Shown here: in pieces, positions 1 to 8,727 of the stretch
Layout of the letters: every line of letters begins with the position of its first letter
Numbering within the stretch: the first letter of the stretch is position 1
Assembly (NCBI GenBank): GCA_016764435.1
Contig: JAESRX010000015.1
Span: forward strand, 1-54,744
DNA length: 54,744 bases
Source of the DNA: Flavobacteriaceae bacterium
GTDB lineage: Bacteria > Bacteroidota > Bacteroidia > Flavobacteriales > Flavobacteriaceae
Direction of reading: 5' to 3'
Position numbers and translations under genes: made by a program
Notes under the pieces: generated by a model
Databases searched by the model: none
Told to the model about the DNA's origin: nothing
Seen by the model: only the letters and a program-made list of their open reading frames with translations

Positions 1-4
1 ATAT

Positions 5-78
5 TCCTCCTTAGCTCAGTTGGTTAGAGCATCTGACTGTTAATCAGAGGGTCCTTAGTTCGAGCCTAAGAGGAGGAG
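5..78 (+). tRNA. tRNA-Asn (anticodon GTT)
   Basis: The cloverleaf reads directly: acceptor TCCTCCT (5-11) pairs with AGGAGGA (71-77), D-stem GCTC/GAGC, anticodon stem TCTGA/TCAGA around loop CTGTTAA with GTT at 39-41, and T-stem CTTAG/CTAAG around TTCGAGC. Base 78 (G) is the discriminator; the following CA is not a complete encoded CCA. It is identical to the copy at 245-318. Confidence 0.97.
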
Positions 79-90
79 CAACGTTTCTAA

Positions 91-121
91 AACCTTTACT
101 TTATTGTAAAGGTTTTTTTTT
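91..121 (+). terminator. Rho-independent terminator of first tRNA-Asn
   Basis: The stem AACCTTTAC (91-99) and GTAAAGGTT (106-114) encloses a 6-nt loop and runs straight into a T tract. It closes a single-gene tRNA transcription unit. Confidence 0.9.
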
Positions 122-194
122 GTGCCTAATTGTAATCTTTATAATTGACTTTGAGGACTTAAGGAATTATTTGGAAAATTTCTCTTAAAAACCC

Positions 195-224
195 TTGTAG
201 CCCCTATAAAACTATGTATATTTG
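195..224 (+). promoter_or_regulatory. Bacteroidota-type promoter of second tRNA-Asn
   Basis: TTG at 195-197 is followed after exactly 19 bp by TATATTTG (217-224), matching the TTG-N19-TAnnTTTG consensus of Bacteroidota housekeeping promoters. A start point near 230 would give a short 5' leader before the tRNA at 245. Confidence 0.8.
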
Positions 225-244
225 CACTCGTATTATATATACAG

Positions 245-318
245 TCCTCCTTAGCTCAGTTGGTTAGAGCATCTGACTGTTAATCAGAGGGTCCTTAGTT
301 CGAGCCTAAGAGGAGGAG
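245..318 (+). tRNA. tRNA-Asn (anticodon GTT), second copy
   Basis: It is base-for-base identical to the tRNA at 5-78, with the same GTT anticodon. The upstream and downstream flanks differ, and this copy has its own promoter and terminator, so the two are separate transcription units rather than one polycistronic array. Confidence 0.97.
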
Positions 319-321
319 CAA

Positions 322-352
322 AGTCTTTACAGTAATGTAAAGACTTTTTTTT
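322..352 (+). terminator. Rho-independent terminator of second tRNA-Asn
   Basis: AGTCTTTAC (322-330) pairs with GTAAAGACT (337-345) and is followed by a run of T. The stem sequence differs from the terminator at 91-121, so the terminator was not duplicated with the tRNA. Confidence 0.9.
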
Positions 353-592
353 ATGCTTTTTTTACTGAATATTTACTTTAAACACATTGTAATCAATGCT
401 GTATCTTTTTTTTGTACAGGAACTCAATACATATATTTAGGATGCTTTCGTTTTTAAAATAGAGGATAAGACGGTTGGTTTTCGATGAAAGTTTTCCCAA
501 ACGTATGATTAAGCTTTTTTTTGTTGTTCTTTTGTGCCTGTATTTAGGGAATGAGAACAGTACTTTTCTCTGGTTAAATTAGAAGGTTGAAA

Positions 593-1903
593 ATGAATAA
601 ATTTATGAAATCTGCAGTTGTAAATCCTTCCAAATTTCCGTTTTTTTACGGGTATGTCATTGCTTTTGTGGGGACTATTGGTGTTTGGGCTAGTTTTCCT
701 GGGCAAACGGTAGGGGTGTCTGTGTTTACGGATCCTGTGAAAGAGGCGCTGGGGCTGAGTCGAAATCAATTTAGTAATGCTTATTTAGTCGGGACTTTTT
801 TAAGTGCCTTGTTGATTGGGAAATCGGGACGTTTATTGGATGTTTTAGGCACTAGGCTGGTTACTTTTTTATCTTGTTTACTACTGGGATCAGCACTTTT
901 ATTGGCCTCTGTTTCTGTGGAGATTTCAAGCTTTTTTGAACGTATTTTTAGTGTTGAATCTTGGATGGTACCTTTTACGGTTATCTCCTGTTTGTTTTTC
1001 TTGATTCGATTTAGTGGGCAGGGTTTATTGACGATGGCCTCCCGGAATATGATTATGATTTGGTTTGATAAAAACCGTGGGAAAATAAATTCATTTACTA
1101 GTATTTCCTTGTCATTAGGGTTTTCGCTGGCACCTTTGTTAATTAATGTTTTAATAGATGATGGTGGTTGGGAGCATGCCTGGCGTTTATTGGCTTTAGG
1201 GATTTTTGTGTTCAGTATTTTTGTTTGGATTTTTTACCGAGATAAACCCGAGGATCATGGATTGTTGCCGGATGGTGTTTCGGCACTTGTCGTTGGAAAT
1301 AATAAGGAGGGTAAATCGGTGGATCTGTCATTTACAGTTGCGGAAGCAACTCGTACAAGAAGCTTTTGGATGTATGCATTCATTTTGGCGTTTAATGCAT
1401 TTATAGTCACAGGTTTTTCCTTTCATATCGTCTCGATATTTGGAACTATTGATATTGATAAAACGGCTGCAGTGGCGGTGTTTTTCCCGATTTCCATAGT
1501 CTCGGTAGTTGTGTCATTGGTTTTTAATGTGCTGAGTGATTATATAAAATTACAGTGGCAACTCTACGGGATGATTTTTGCGGGGATACTCGCTTCTTTG
1601 GGCTTGTTGTATTTATCAGAGCCATTTGGTATGTATCTCTTGATTGTCGGTGTAGGTGCCTTAGGCGGTTTCTTTGCGGTGTTAAATGCCATTGTTTGGC
1701 CTCGTTTTTATGGACGAAAATATTTAGGGGCCATTACGGGGAAAGTCATGAGTTTTATCATTGTTTCTTCTGCGATAGCACCGAGTTTATTTAGTTTTTT
1801 CTTTAGCTATTTTGGAAGCTATAAATATATTGGAATTGTGTGTTTGGTATTTTTAGCTTTTTTATTGATTGGTTCTCGTAAGGCAGTTATTCCGAGAGTT
1901 TAA
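593..1903 (+). CDS. MFS transporter (oxalate/formate antiporter-like)
   Basis: A 436-residue integral membrane protein with about twelve hydrophobic segments and an N-terminal FYGY/PGQT pattern common in OFA-like MFS carriers. The first loop contains the G-x-L-x-D-x-x-G-x-R MFS signature (GRLLDVLGTRL). The ATG at 593 is chosen over the in-frame TTG at 587 because AGAAGG (581-586), a rare Shine-Dalgarno-like site here, sits six bases before it. Family-level substrate is a monocarboxylate or similar anion, but nothing in the sequence fixes it. A weak promoter may lie at TTTG (411-414)/TATATTTA (432-439). It stands alone, between the tRNAs and a repeat-rich spacer. Confidence 0.85.
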   Translation: MNKFMKSAVVNPSKFPFFYGYVIAFVGTIGVWASFPGQTVGVSVFTDPVKEALGLSRNQFSNAYLVGTFLSALLIGKSGRLLDVLGTRLVTFLSCLLLGSALLLASVSVEISSFFERIFSVESWMVPFTVISCLFFLIRFSGQGLLTMASRNMIMIWFDKNRGKINSFTSISLSLGFSLAPLLINVLIDDGGWEHAWRLLALGIFVFSIFVWIFYRDKPEDHGLLPDGVSALVVGNNKEGKSVDLSFTVAEATRTRSFWMYAFILAFNAFIVTGFSFHIVSIFGTIDIDKTAAVAVFFPISIVSVVVSLVFNVLSDYIKLQWQLYGMIFAGILASLGLLYLSEPFGMYLLIVGVGALGGFFAVLNAIVWPRFYGRKYLGAITGKVMSFIIVSSAIAPSLFSFFFSYFGSYKYIGIVCLVFLAFLLIGSRKAVIPRV

Positions 1904-2015
1904 TTAGGACTAAAGGGAATCAGTACTAAAGGGAGTCAGGACTTAGGACTTCTCATTGTTGCTCGCGTGTTGTTGCTAAGGGATTCTTGTTTTTGTCTCT
2001 CTTTAGGTCACCAGC

Positions 2016-2050
<35 letters not shown>

Positions 2051-2063
2051 AAGCTCTTTTCAT

Positions 2064-2114
2064 AAAGTCACTCACATAGCAGCGAGAAGTCTTGTCTCCT
2101 GTGTCCTTTAAGTC
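2064..2114. repeat. 51-bp direct repeat, copy 1
   Basis: This copy matches 2153-2203 at 48 of 51 positions; it begins AAAGTCACTCACATAGCAGC. Each copy lies just after an ATCA-type microsatellite, so the duplicated unit is probably microsatellite plus 51-mer. Confidence 0.85.
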
Positions 2115-2120
2115 ATAGTT

Positions 2121-2150
2121 CATCATCATCATCATCAATCAATCAATCAA
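2121..2150. repeat. CATC/ATCA compound microsatellite
   Basis: A short CAT/ATC trinucleotide run passes into ATCA tetranucleotide units immediately before the second 51-bp repeat copy. Confidence 0.85.
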
Positions 2151-2152
2151 TA

Positions 2153-2203
2153 AAAGTCACTCACATAGCAGCGAGAAGTCTTATCTCCTGTATCCCTTAA
2201 GTC
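2153..2203. repeat. 51-bp direct repeat, copy 2
   Basis: Second copy of the element at 2064-2114, with three substitutions. No coding potential is apparent. The spacer also has a shorter tandem motif (CTAAAGGGA) near 1910-1940. Confidence 0.85.
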
Positions 2204-2253
2204 CTGTGTCTTTTAAATCCGAATCCCTTTCTAATTGCTCCATAATATCGCAT

Positions 2254-2286
2254 AAAAAAAAGCAGCAACACTTTCGTGTTACTGCT
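2254..2286 (-). terminator. Terminator of the porin gene
   Basis: The inverted repeat AGCAGCAACAC/GTGTTACTGCT around a TTTC loop is flanked on the plus strand by eight A, which gives a T tract on the minus strand 40 bp after the porin stop. Confidence 0.88.
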
Positions 2287-2326
2287 TTCTACAAATCAAA
2301 CTTTTTGTTGAGTGCTTGAAATATTT

Positions 2327-3631
2327 TTAGAAATTGATCTGAACTCTCGCTTTAACGAAAGAAACACTGTCGTCTTGTCTAAAGTATTCATTGTCAATAT
2401 CCATGTACGTATAGTTTAAACGGAACAATACATTTTTATTAATGTAGTAGTTTACGGCTACAGAGTAGTCAGTACTTTCACCACCACCTACACTAAAGTT
2501 AGTTTGTCCAGAAGATGCTTTTAAAGGATCTCCATTCCAGAATTTATCTTGCATAAAGATTCCGTCAATGTCGTTTAGGTTTGTGGTATTAATACGTCCT
2601 AAAATTTCAATTGATCCTGCTCCTGGGCGTTTTACGTATGCAGTAGCACTATCGTATTTATAGTTAGCTCCTTTGATTAAGTATCCTGCTTGCACATAGT
2701 ATCCGCTCATTTCGATGTCTCTTTTTTCACCATACCAGCTTTCTAGAGCTTGTGGAGTTGAAGGCCATCCCCACATGTCTGGAGTGCTGTGTTCAAATTC
2801 TAAATCCCAGCTTGAGTTACGGTATACTTTATTGTTGTAGTATTCCGATTGAATCATAAAACGATTGAAAGTTCCTAAAAGTTGAACGTTTAATTTCAAT
2901 TCATTTTTTGCATGGTTTACAGTTCCGTTTAAGAAAGTGTGTTCTGGACCTGCAGTAAATACTACTTCGCGGTTGTACTCGTCGTCGTTGTATTTGCTAT
3001 CAAATCCGTTAGCTGCTGGTTTTCTGTAAGAAGCAGAAGCTCCAATGTGAATGTTCATATCGTCTGATACGATTGGGCTATATACCGCTTTAATAGTAGC
3101 GCTATATCCTGAATCTCCTTGTTTGTTGTTTCCGATACGTCCACCGAATACACCTCCAGATACGTAGTAGTTTGTGTCGTAAGTAGTATAAGATACCCCT
3201 ACGCTTCTACCGATTCCGAATGCTTCTCCAGAGAAAGAGTTCCCGATAAAACGAGTGTCTTTACTAGAAATAGATCCTTGAATACCAAATGGCTCGAAAA
3301 AGTTACCAATTTTCAATGCGCTATTTGAGGTGAAGTTATAGTTTACATAAATGTCTTTTGCATGTACTTTATTGTCAGCAAAACTGAAATTTATTTTACT
3401 ATCCCATTTTCCCCAAGATGCTTTGGCGAAAATTCTAACATCACTAATCGTTACTTTTGAACTTAAATCAGTAGCGTCGTCTTGGTAGTAAACTCCGTCC
3501 ATATAGGCGCGTCCTCCAACTGAATAGCTAAATTCTTTTTCAGTAGATGTCGTGTCTTCTTGTGCAAATGCGCTTGTAGTCGCAAGTACAACAGAAGCGA
3601 ATAGAAGTGATATATTTTTTAATTTCATCAT
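2327..3631 (-). CDS. OprO/OprP-type phosphate-selective porin
   Basis: 434 residues with a clear signal peptide (LLFASVVLATTSAFA, then QED), a beta-barrel composition of alternating aromatic and polar residues, and a C-terminus ending in Phe (VQINF) as expected for an outer-membrane barrel. The IGNFFEPFGIQG segment resembles the phosphate porin O/P family. It follows the glycerophosphodiesterase by 27 bp on the same strand, so it is probably co-transcribed. I infer passage of glycerol-3-phosphate or glycerophosphodiesters; the porin sequence alone supports only an anion or phosphate barrel. Start 3631 has a second Met at 3628. Confidence 0.85.
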   Translation of the reverse strand: MMKLKNISLLFASVVLATTSAFAQEDTTSTEKEFSYSVGGRAYMDGVYYQDDATDLSSKVTISDVRIFAKASWGKWDSKINFSFADNKVHAKDIYVNYNFTSNSALKIGNFFEPFGIQGSISSKDTRFIGNSFSGEAFGIGRSVGVSYTTYDTNYYVSGGVFGGRIGNNKQGDSGYSATIKAVYSPIVSDDMNIHIGASASYRKPAANGFDSKYNDDEYNREVVFTAGPEHTFLNGTVNHAKNELKLNVQLLGTFNRFMIQSEYYNNKVYRNSSWDLEFEHSTPDMWGWPSTPQALESWYGEKRDIEMSGYYVQAGYLIKGANYKYDSATAYVKRPGAGSIEILGRINTTNLNDIDGIFMQDKFWNGDPLKASSGQTNFSVGGGESTDYSVAVNYYINKNVLFRLNYTYMDIDNEYFRQDDSVSFVKARVQINF

Positions 3632-3658
3632 GATTCTTATTTTAATATTTTATACAAA

Positions 3659-5008
3659 TTAGTTTCTTCCTATTGCTGTTCCGTATCCTAGGTCTTCTAA
3701 AACAGATTGTGCCGTAACACCTATTTCAGCACGTCCTTGATATCTTAAAGAAAGATCTGTTAAGTTGGTGAAACCTCCATCGATAAAGTTAGTTCTGCTC
3801 ACTTTTCCAGCCCAATCAGCATTGATTGTTCTTGCTGCATCGTCAAAACGAGATACTTGACCTTCGTAATAGTAGTCACCATTGTATTTTTTAAGTTGAT
3901 CTAATGTGTCAAAAGAATACGCGTGGATAAGGAATCCAGGACGGTGATACATTTCGTTCATCCAAGTTTTAGTCAATTCGTCATATTTGTTTGGAGCACC
4001 TGCAATTGATGGCCCTACAATGTGAATGTTATTGTCTACTGAGAAATTTAAAACATCAGCGATCATTTCTGCGCTATCGTCTTTTAAATTGTCATATCCA
4101 CCTTTCCATAATAACATACATTTAGGAATGTTTGGTAAGAATTTTTCCAATAAAATTACACTGTTCCAAGAGAACGTTTGTAAGATGATTCTTGATTTAG
4201 TATTTGCTACACCTACTTTTCCTATTGTTGTAGGAATTGTTTTTGGATTGTCAGTTGTTAACCATCCAAGTGTTCTTAATTCTAAAGCCAATGCTTCTTC
4301 CATTCCTGCGAATCTCCAAGGCTCTTTAGTTTCGATGTATAATCCAGGACGGTTTCCGTTATCCTTATCGTCAACAACCATAACAAATTCTCCTGTAGAA
4401 GCGTCTAAATCTAATGTTTCACCACCAGCTTCAGCGATGTAATAAGGTGCACGGTTAGCATCTCTTTTTACTTTCATTCCTTCTGCAATCAATAAAACAT
4501 CTTTTAATGTAGATATTTTTTGGTCGATAAATTCTAAACGAGCATTTGCTGTTTGATCTTCATTAAACCAAGATCCTGCATCTAAAGCACGTAATTCTTT
4601 TAAGGTAAATTTACTAAGATCGTAATCTGCTTTTCCTGGGTAGATGCTTTCAACATCTGAAGTACGACGTAAGTTATTGTCGTGTAATGCTAATAAAACT
4701 CCATCAGAAGTTTTTTGAATATCTATTTCTAAGTAATCAGCTCCCATGTTACGAGCCCAACGGAATGCTGCTTCTGTTTCTTCAGGAGCCCAAAATGTTG
4801 ATCCACGGTGTGCAATAACAGCATCCGGTGCATCTTTTTGTAATTGTTCAATTACGGCTAAAGTGGCAGCGTTAACTGTTTTAAGTTCAATTTCAGCCGA
4901 TTGATTTAGGCTGTTCAAGTCTTTTGTGTCGTCATCACATGCAACGAATCCAAGTAGACAAATTGCTAAAGATCCGGTTAAGAATCTTCTTAAATTTAAT
5001 TTAGTCAT
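3659..5008 (-). CDS. Surface lipoprotein glycerophosphodiester phosphodiesterase
   Basis: 449 residues. A lipobox ends at Cys24 (LLGFVAC) and is followed at once by Asp-Asp-Asp, resembling the acidic lipoprotein export signal that sends Bacteroidota lipoproteins to the cell surface. The GDPD catalytic set is visible: His67-Arg68 (AHRG), Glu94-x-Asp96 (LEIDIQ) and His109-Asp110. The family hydrolyses glycerophosphodiesters to glycerol-3-phosphate plus an alcohol with a divalent metal. Neighbouring porin, GlpT and GlpD form the uptake and oxidation route for that product. It is longer than E. coli GlpQ (about 358 aa), mainly through an N-terminal linker and inserts. Confidence 0.92.
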   Translation of the reverse strand: MTKLNLRRFLTGSLAICLLGFVACDDDTKDLNSLNQSAEIELKTVNAATLAVIEQLQKDAPDAVIAHRGSTFWAPEETEAAFRWARNMGADYLEIDIQKTSDGVLLALHDNNLRRTSDVESIYPGKADYDLSKFTLKELRALDAGSWFNEDQTANARLEFIDQKISTLKDVLLIAEGMKVKRDANRAPYYIAEAGGETLDLDASTGEFVMVVDDKDNGNRPGLYIETKEPWRFAGMEEALALELRTLGWLTTDNPKTIPTTIGKVGVANTKSRIILQTFSWNSVILLEKFLPNIPKCMLLWKGGYDNLKDDSAEMIADVLNFSVDNNIHIVGPSIAGAPNKYDELTKTWMNEMYHRPGFLIHAYSFDTLDQLKKYNGDYYYEGQVSRFDDAARTINADWAGKVSRTNFIDGGFTNLTDLSLRYQGRAEIGVTAQSVLEDLGYGTAIGRN

Positions 5009-5235
5009 TTAATTTGGTTTTATATTAATTATTGTTTGATTGTGTTCTTCTTTAAGGACAAGCGAAATGGGGTTTGTTAAAAGGGGGTATGGGGCTTGTC
5101 TTTTTAATTTATTGTTTGGATTAAAATTATTGTGGGGATCCATTCATTCATCTTCCATCCTACATCTTATGCACAACGTTTCTCAACTCAATACTAATTT
5201 CTAATTACTTATTACTATTTTAAATGGTACTATTG

Positions 5236-5324
5236 GAGTTGCGTTGTGATTGGGGGTTCCTGTGAGTTGTGGGGCCTCTTTACGAGGGTTTTCTCTGGTC
5301 TCTAATCACAACGGTGGGCAACTC
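5236..5324. repeat. Interrupted inverted repeat in the glpT/GDPD spacer
   Basis: GAGTTGCGTTGTGATT (5236-5251) is matched by its reverse complement at 5304-5324 with a five-base insertion. It lies in a 331-bp spacer (5009-5339) with no gene and no TAnnTTTG box that I could find on the minus strand. It may be a long hairpin affecting glpT/GDPD transcript continuity, or a small mobile-element remnant. Confidence 0.55.
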
Positions 5325-5339
5325 ATTATTTTTTACTTA

Positions 5340-6677
5340 TTAGGCATGAATACCTTTGTGTCCTTTAATTTCCAGTCTCCAGGAGTAGGCAATCAATAAT
5401 ACGGCGATTACACAGGCTCCGAGTAAGACCATAAAGCCTCCGTCCCAGCCATAGTTGTCTACGACAATACCCATAGCTATGTTTGCAAACATGGCGCCTC
5501 CTAGGTAACCGAATAATCCGGTAAGTCCAGCGGCGGTTCCAGCTGCTTTTTTAGGCACTAAATCTAAAGCGTGAACTCCAATTAGCATTACAGGTCCGTA
5601 AATTAAGAATCCGATACATACTAAGGCAATTGATATGGCTGTAAGTGAATCGCTGGTCCAGTACATATATACAGAAGCCATTACTAAAACCATGTAAATG
5701 ATGCTTACAGGAGCACGTTTTCCTTTAAAAACTTTATCACTTAAGTAACCACATAAAAGTGTTCCTGGTATCCCAGCCCATTCGTAGGCAAAGTAGGCCC
5801 AACCTGATTCTTCGATAGAAAAACCTTTGCTTTCTTCTAAGTATAAAGGGGCCCAGTCTAGCACTCCGTATCGTACTAAATATACGAAAGCGTTTGCGAA
5901 TGCTATCGCCCAAAGCAATTTGTTCTTGAAGATATATTTTACAAAGATCTCCTTAGCAGTCATCTCCTCTTCGTCCGTTTCTGAATAGTTGTCCGGGTAG
6001 TCGTTTTTGTAAGCTTCAATGTTTGGTAAACCACATGATTGTGGCGTATCGCGAATTAAGAACCATGTTAAAACAGCGACACCTAAAGCTATAAATCCGG
6101 GGAAATATAAGATAGCATGCCAATCTGCAAAAATAGCCACTCCTAAAATAGCAAGGGGGCCTATAATACCACCTCCTACATTGTGCGCTACATTCCAAAT
6201 AGACATTTTAGTACCACGTTCCCTGATAGAGAACCAGTGCACCATCACACGTCCACAAGGGGGCCAACCCATCCCTTGAAACCATCCGTTTAATAGTAGT
6301 AAAACGAACATAATCCCCACGGAGGAGGTGGCAATAGGTAATGTACCCATAGCAATCATAGTACATGCAGAGAGTGACAATCCTACGGTTAAAAATACTC
6401 GAGCGTTACTACGGTCGGATACATTTCCCATTAAAAACTTACTGATTCCGTATGCAATGGATACTCCAGATAATACAAATCCTAATTCAGTTTTGGTATA
6501 GCCCAGTGCAATTAAATCAGGCATGGCCAGAGAAAAAACCTTCCTCACTAAATAATACCCTGCGTACCCTGCAAATATTCCTAAGAATACTTGCAGTCGC
6601 AATCTTTTATAACTTGAGTCTATTTTATCTTCTGGTAGCCGTGGTTTATGAGCGGCAGGTTTAAAAAAACTGATCAT
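5340..6677 (-). CDS. glpT: Glycerol-3-phosphate:phosphate antiporter GlpT
   Basis: 445 residues, OPA family of the MFS, close to E. coli GlpT (452). The substrate-binding residues fall at the same numbers as in E. coli: Arg45 in [13 protein letters not shown], His165 in [10 protein letters not shown] and Arg269 in [12 protein letters not shown]. About twelve membrane segments are visible with an acidic central loop (around 225-240, SETDEEE). It imports glycerol-3-phosphate across the inner membrane in exchange for phosphate. It lies 15 bp after glpD on the same strand, so the two are an operon. Related UhpT-type hexose-phosphate carriers are the main alternative, but the motifs favour GlpT. 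Confidence 0.94.
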   Translation of the reverse strand: MISFFKPAAHKPRLPEDKIDSSYKRLRLQVFLGIFAGYAGYYLVRKVFSLAMPDLIALGYTKTELGFVLSGVSIAYGISKFLMGNVSDRSNARVFLTVGLSLSACTMIAMGTLPIATSSVGIMFVLLLLNGWFQGMGWPPCGRVMVHWFSIRERGTKMSIWNVAHNVGGGIIGPLAILGVAIFADWHAILYFPGFIALGVAVLTWFLIRDTPQSCGLPNIEAYKNDYPDNYSETDEEEMTAKEIFVKYIFKNKLLWAIAFANAFVYLVRYGVLDWAPLYLEESKGFSIEESGWAYFAYEWAGIPGTLLCGYLSDKVFKGKRAPVSIIYMVLVMASVYMYWTSDSLTAISIALVCIGFLIYGPVMLIGVHALDLVPKKAAGTAAGLTGLFGYLGGAMFANIAMGIVVDNYGWDGGFMVLLGACVIAVLLIAYSWRLEIKGHKGIHA

Positions 6678-6692
6678 AATATGTGATGGTGT

Positions 6693-8252
6693 TTAGTTTA
6701 AAATATAATTTTTAGCGATCTCTTTAAAAGTAGCTACTTGTGCTGCTTCCCATGCGCTGTCATGTCCTAATTCAGAGGCCATTAATGAGGCGACTTTTGG
6801 AGCAATAGCAACACTTTCTTTTGCATCTAAGAATAATGAGCGTGTTCTACGTGCTAATACGTCTTCGATGGTTTTTGCCATTTCATAACGAACTGCCCAT
6901 ATTACTTGTGCTTCTATTATTTTTAATGATTTACTTACAGAGGCGGTGTATTTTTCTTTTTTAGCAAGGGTTTCAATCCCTTCTTTGTCTGTTCCGTAAA
7001 AATACAAAGGATCATTTAAGTCTACGTTTTTCTTGTATCCGTGAATTCTTAAGTGTCTCGTATTTGATTTTGTTTGTTTAAAATCACTCTTTTTGATAAG
7101 GCGATTGATAACATCTTCTCCCATCTGACGGTAAGTAGTCCATTTCCCTCCGGTAATAGTTAACATTCCTGCTTCTGAGACTACTATTTTATGTCCTCTT
7201 GAAATTTCTTTCGTTTTTTTACTTCCTTTCTCTGGAGCTGCTAAGGGTCTTAATCCAGCAAATACACTTTTTACATCTGCACGTGTAGGCTCTTCAGCTA
7301 AGTAGCGCCCTGCAGTTTCTAAAATAAAGTCTATTTCTTCATCCAATGCCTTTGGTTCTAATTCTGCATCTTCTTTCATGACATCCGTCGTTCCAACTAC
7401 TATTTTATCATGCCATGGCACTGCGAATAATACACGTCCATCACTTGTTTGTGGAATCATGATGGCGTAGTCATTTGGACAAAACTTCTTGTCTAATACT
7501 AAGTGAACTCCTTGACTCACACAGACCATTTTGTCTGCTTTAGGCTCGTCCATTTTACGGATATTATCAATAAATACCCCTGTGGCGTTTATGATTGCCT
7601 TTCCTCTTATTTCTGTTTCCTTTCCTGAAAGTTCGTCTTTAACACGAACCCCAGTTACTTTTGAATTCGTTTTAATTAATCCTGTTACTTTGGTGTAGTT
7701 TAAGCAGATTCCTCCTTTTTCTACGATAGTTTGTGCTAAGTTTATTCCGAATCTTGCATCGTCAAATTGTCCATCGTGATAGACAACTCCTCCGTTTAAG
7801 TTTTTGGTTTTAAGCGTAGGGATACATTTGATGGTTTTTTTTCTTGAATATGGTAACGATCGTCCAAGGCTTAAGCGTCCTGAAAGTAAATCGTACATGG
7901 TAAGTCCTACGGTATAGTATGGTTTTACCCACCAGCTATAACTAGGAATGATGAACTTTTGATCCTTTACTAAGTGTGGTGCGTTCTGTTTCATTAAACC
8001 TCTTTCTCTCAAGGCTTCTAAAACTAGAGGTAAATCTCCTTGTGCTAAATAGCGGACTCCTCCATGAACTAACTTAGTACTTCTACTAGAAGTTCCTTTG
8101 GTGAAATCGTTTTGTTCTACTAAAACTACAGAATACCCACGTGCAGCAGCTTCGAGAGCGGTCCCTAATCCAGTGGCGCCCCCTCCGATTACTATAAAAT
8201 CATAGGTGTCTTTGTTTAAATTGACCGAGTTAATCATTTCTTCCCTATTCAT
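6693..8252 (-). CDS. glpD: Aerobic glycerol-3-phosphate dehydrogenase GlpD
   Basis: 519 residues. The FAD dinucleotide-binding motif IGGGATGLG is at 22-30, followed by the family signature TSSRSTKLVHGGVRYL. A C-terminal DAO_C-like helical region (about 390-519) is present. The enzyme oxidises glycerol-3-phosphate to dihydroxyacetone phosphate and passes electrons to quinone at the inner membrane. It is the first gene of glpD-glpT and is read from a promoter at 8302-8332 that overlaps candidate GlpR sites. No glycerol kinase gene lies next to it, so the substrate here is probably imported glycerol-3-phosphate rather than glycerol. Confidence 0.95.
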   Translation of the reverse strand: MNREEMINSVNLNKDTYDFIVIGGGATGLGTALEAAARGYSVVLVEQNDFTKGTSSRSTKLVHGGVRYLAQGDLPLVLEALRERGLMKQNAPHLVKDQKFIIPSYSWWVKPYYTVGLTMYDLLSGRLSLGRSLPYSRKKTIKCIPTLKTKNLNGGVVYHDGQFDDARFGINLAQTIVEKGGICLNYTKVTGLIKTNSKVTGVRVKDELSGKETEIRGKAIINATGVFIDNIRKMDEPKADKMVCVSQGVHLVLDKKFCPNDYAIMIPQTSDGRVLFAVPWHDKIVVGTTDVMKEDAELEPKALDEEIDFILETAGRYLAEEPTRADVKSVFAGLRPLAAPEKGSKKTKEISRGHKIVVSEAGMLTITGGKWTTYRQMGEDVINRLIKKSDFKQTKSNTRHLRIHGYKKNVDLNDPLYFYGTDKEGIETLAKKEKYTASVSKSLKIIEAQVIWAVRYEMAKTIEDVLARRTRSLFLDAKESVAIAPKVASLMASELGHDSAWEAAQVATFKEIAKNYILN

Positions 8253-8301
8253 ATTGATTGTTTTTTTTGGTGTGTTTTTATATTGACTTAATAATCTTTG
8301 G

Positions 8302-8332
8302 CTAAATTATGATAAATCGAAACAAAAACAAA
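8302..8332 (-). promoter_or_regulatory. Promoter of glpD-glpT
   Basis: On the minus strand TTTG (8332-8329) is followed after exactly 19 bp by TAATTTAG (8309-8302), one base from TAnnTTTG. One TCGAAAC site (8317-8323) lies in the spacer and another (8337-8343) just upstream, which suits repression by GlpR. Confidence 0.7.
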
Positions 8333-8626
8333 GGAATCGAAACTTATTTTTTGTTCTGAACATCTAATGTAGGTTATTTTTTGTTGAATTAGTGAAACTT
8401 TTGAGGCAGAAATCAGTTTTTTATTTTCGTAAAAATCGGAAAGGTGTGTGTAGTGCGGTTCTAGTAGTATTCCACAAGAATCAATCGTTTTCGGTTTCTT
8501 TTTTTTTGAAGAAAATGATGTCTCTTTAAATGGAATTGAAACTTTCGAAAACGAAGAGATTTGTTTTATTTTAGCTTTCGAAAGCTGAATCGAAATATAT
8601 CGAAACATCATTAAAGAGAACGAAAG
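8317..8626. promoter_or_regulatory. Array of TCGAAA-type operator half-sites (putative GlpR)
   Basis: Sites seen: TCGAAAC at 8317 and 8337 (20 bp apart), TCGTTTTCGG at 8485, TTGAAACTTTCGAAAACG at 8536-8553, perfect palindrome AGCTTTCGAAAGCT at 8573-8586, TCGAAAT at 8590, TCGAAAC at 8600, ACGAAAG at 8620. Several spacings are 10 or 20 bp, so sites face the same side of the helix. DeoR-family regulators such as GlpR use TTCG-containing half-sites. The two clusters flank the divergent promoters, compatible with DNA looping (inference). Confidence 0.7.
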
Positions 8627-8674
8627 AAGCGCGTATAACTATTGTTTATATTTTTTTTACTGAAAAGTAGATTA

Positions 8675-8707
8675 TTTGTTTGATTTCGCTTAAAAAGACT
8701 ATATTTG
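8675..8707 (+). promoter_or_regulatory. Promoter of glpR
   Basis: TTTG (8675-8678) and a perfect TATATTTG (8700-8707) are separated by 21 bp. Transcription would begin near 8713, downstream of the TTG at 8680, which excludes that codon as the start and supports the ATG at 8728. Confidence 0.75.
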
Positions 8708-8727
8708 AGATTCATAAAAATTTTACT

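Noticed and set aside
4026..4442. 138-codon plus-strand frame inside the phosphodiesterase gene
   Set aside because: Antisense shadow of a clearly real gene with catalytic motifs; no start context or known domain.
8288..8611. 107-codon minus-strand reading frame in the glpD/glpR spacer
   Set aside because: It covers the glpD promoter and the whole operator array; composition is Lys/Ser/Phe-rich noise with no domain, and it is explained by the AT-rich regulatory DNA.
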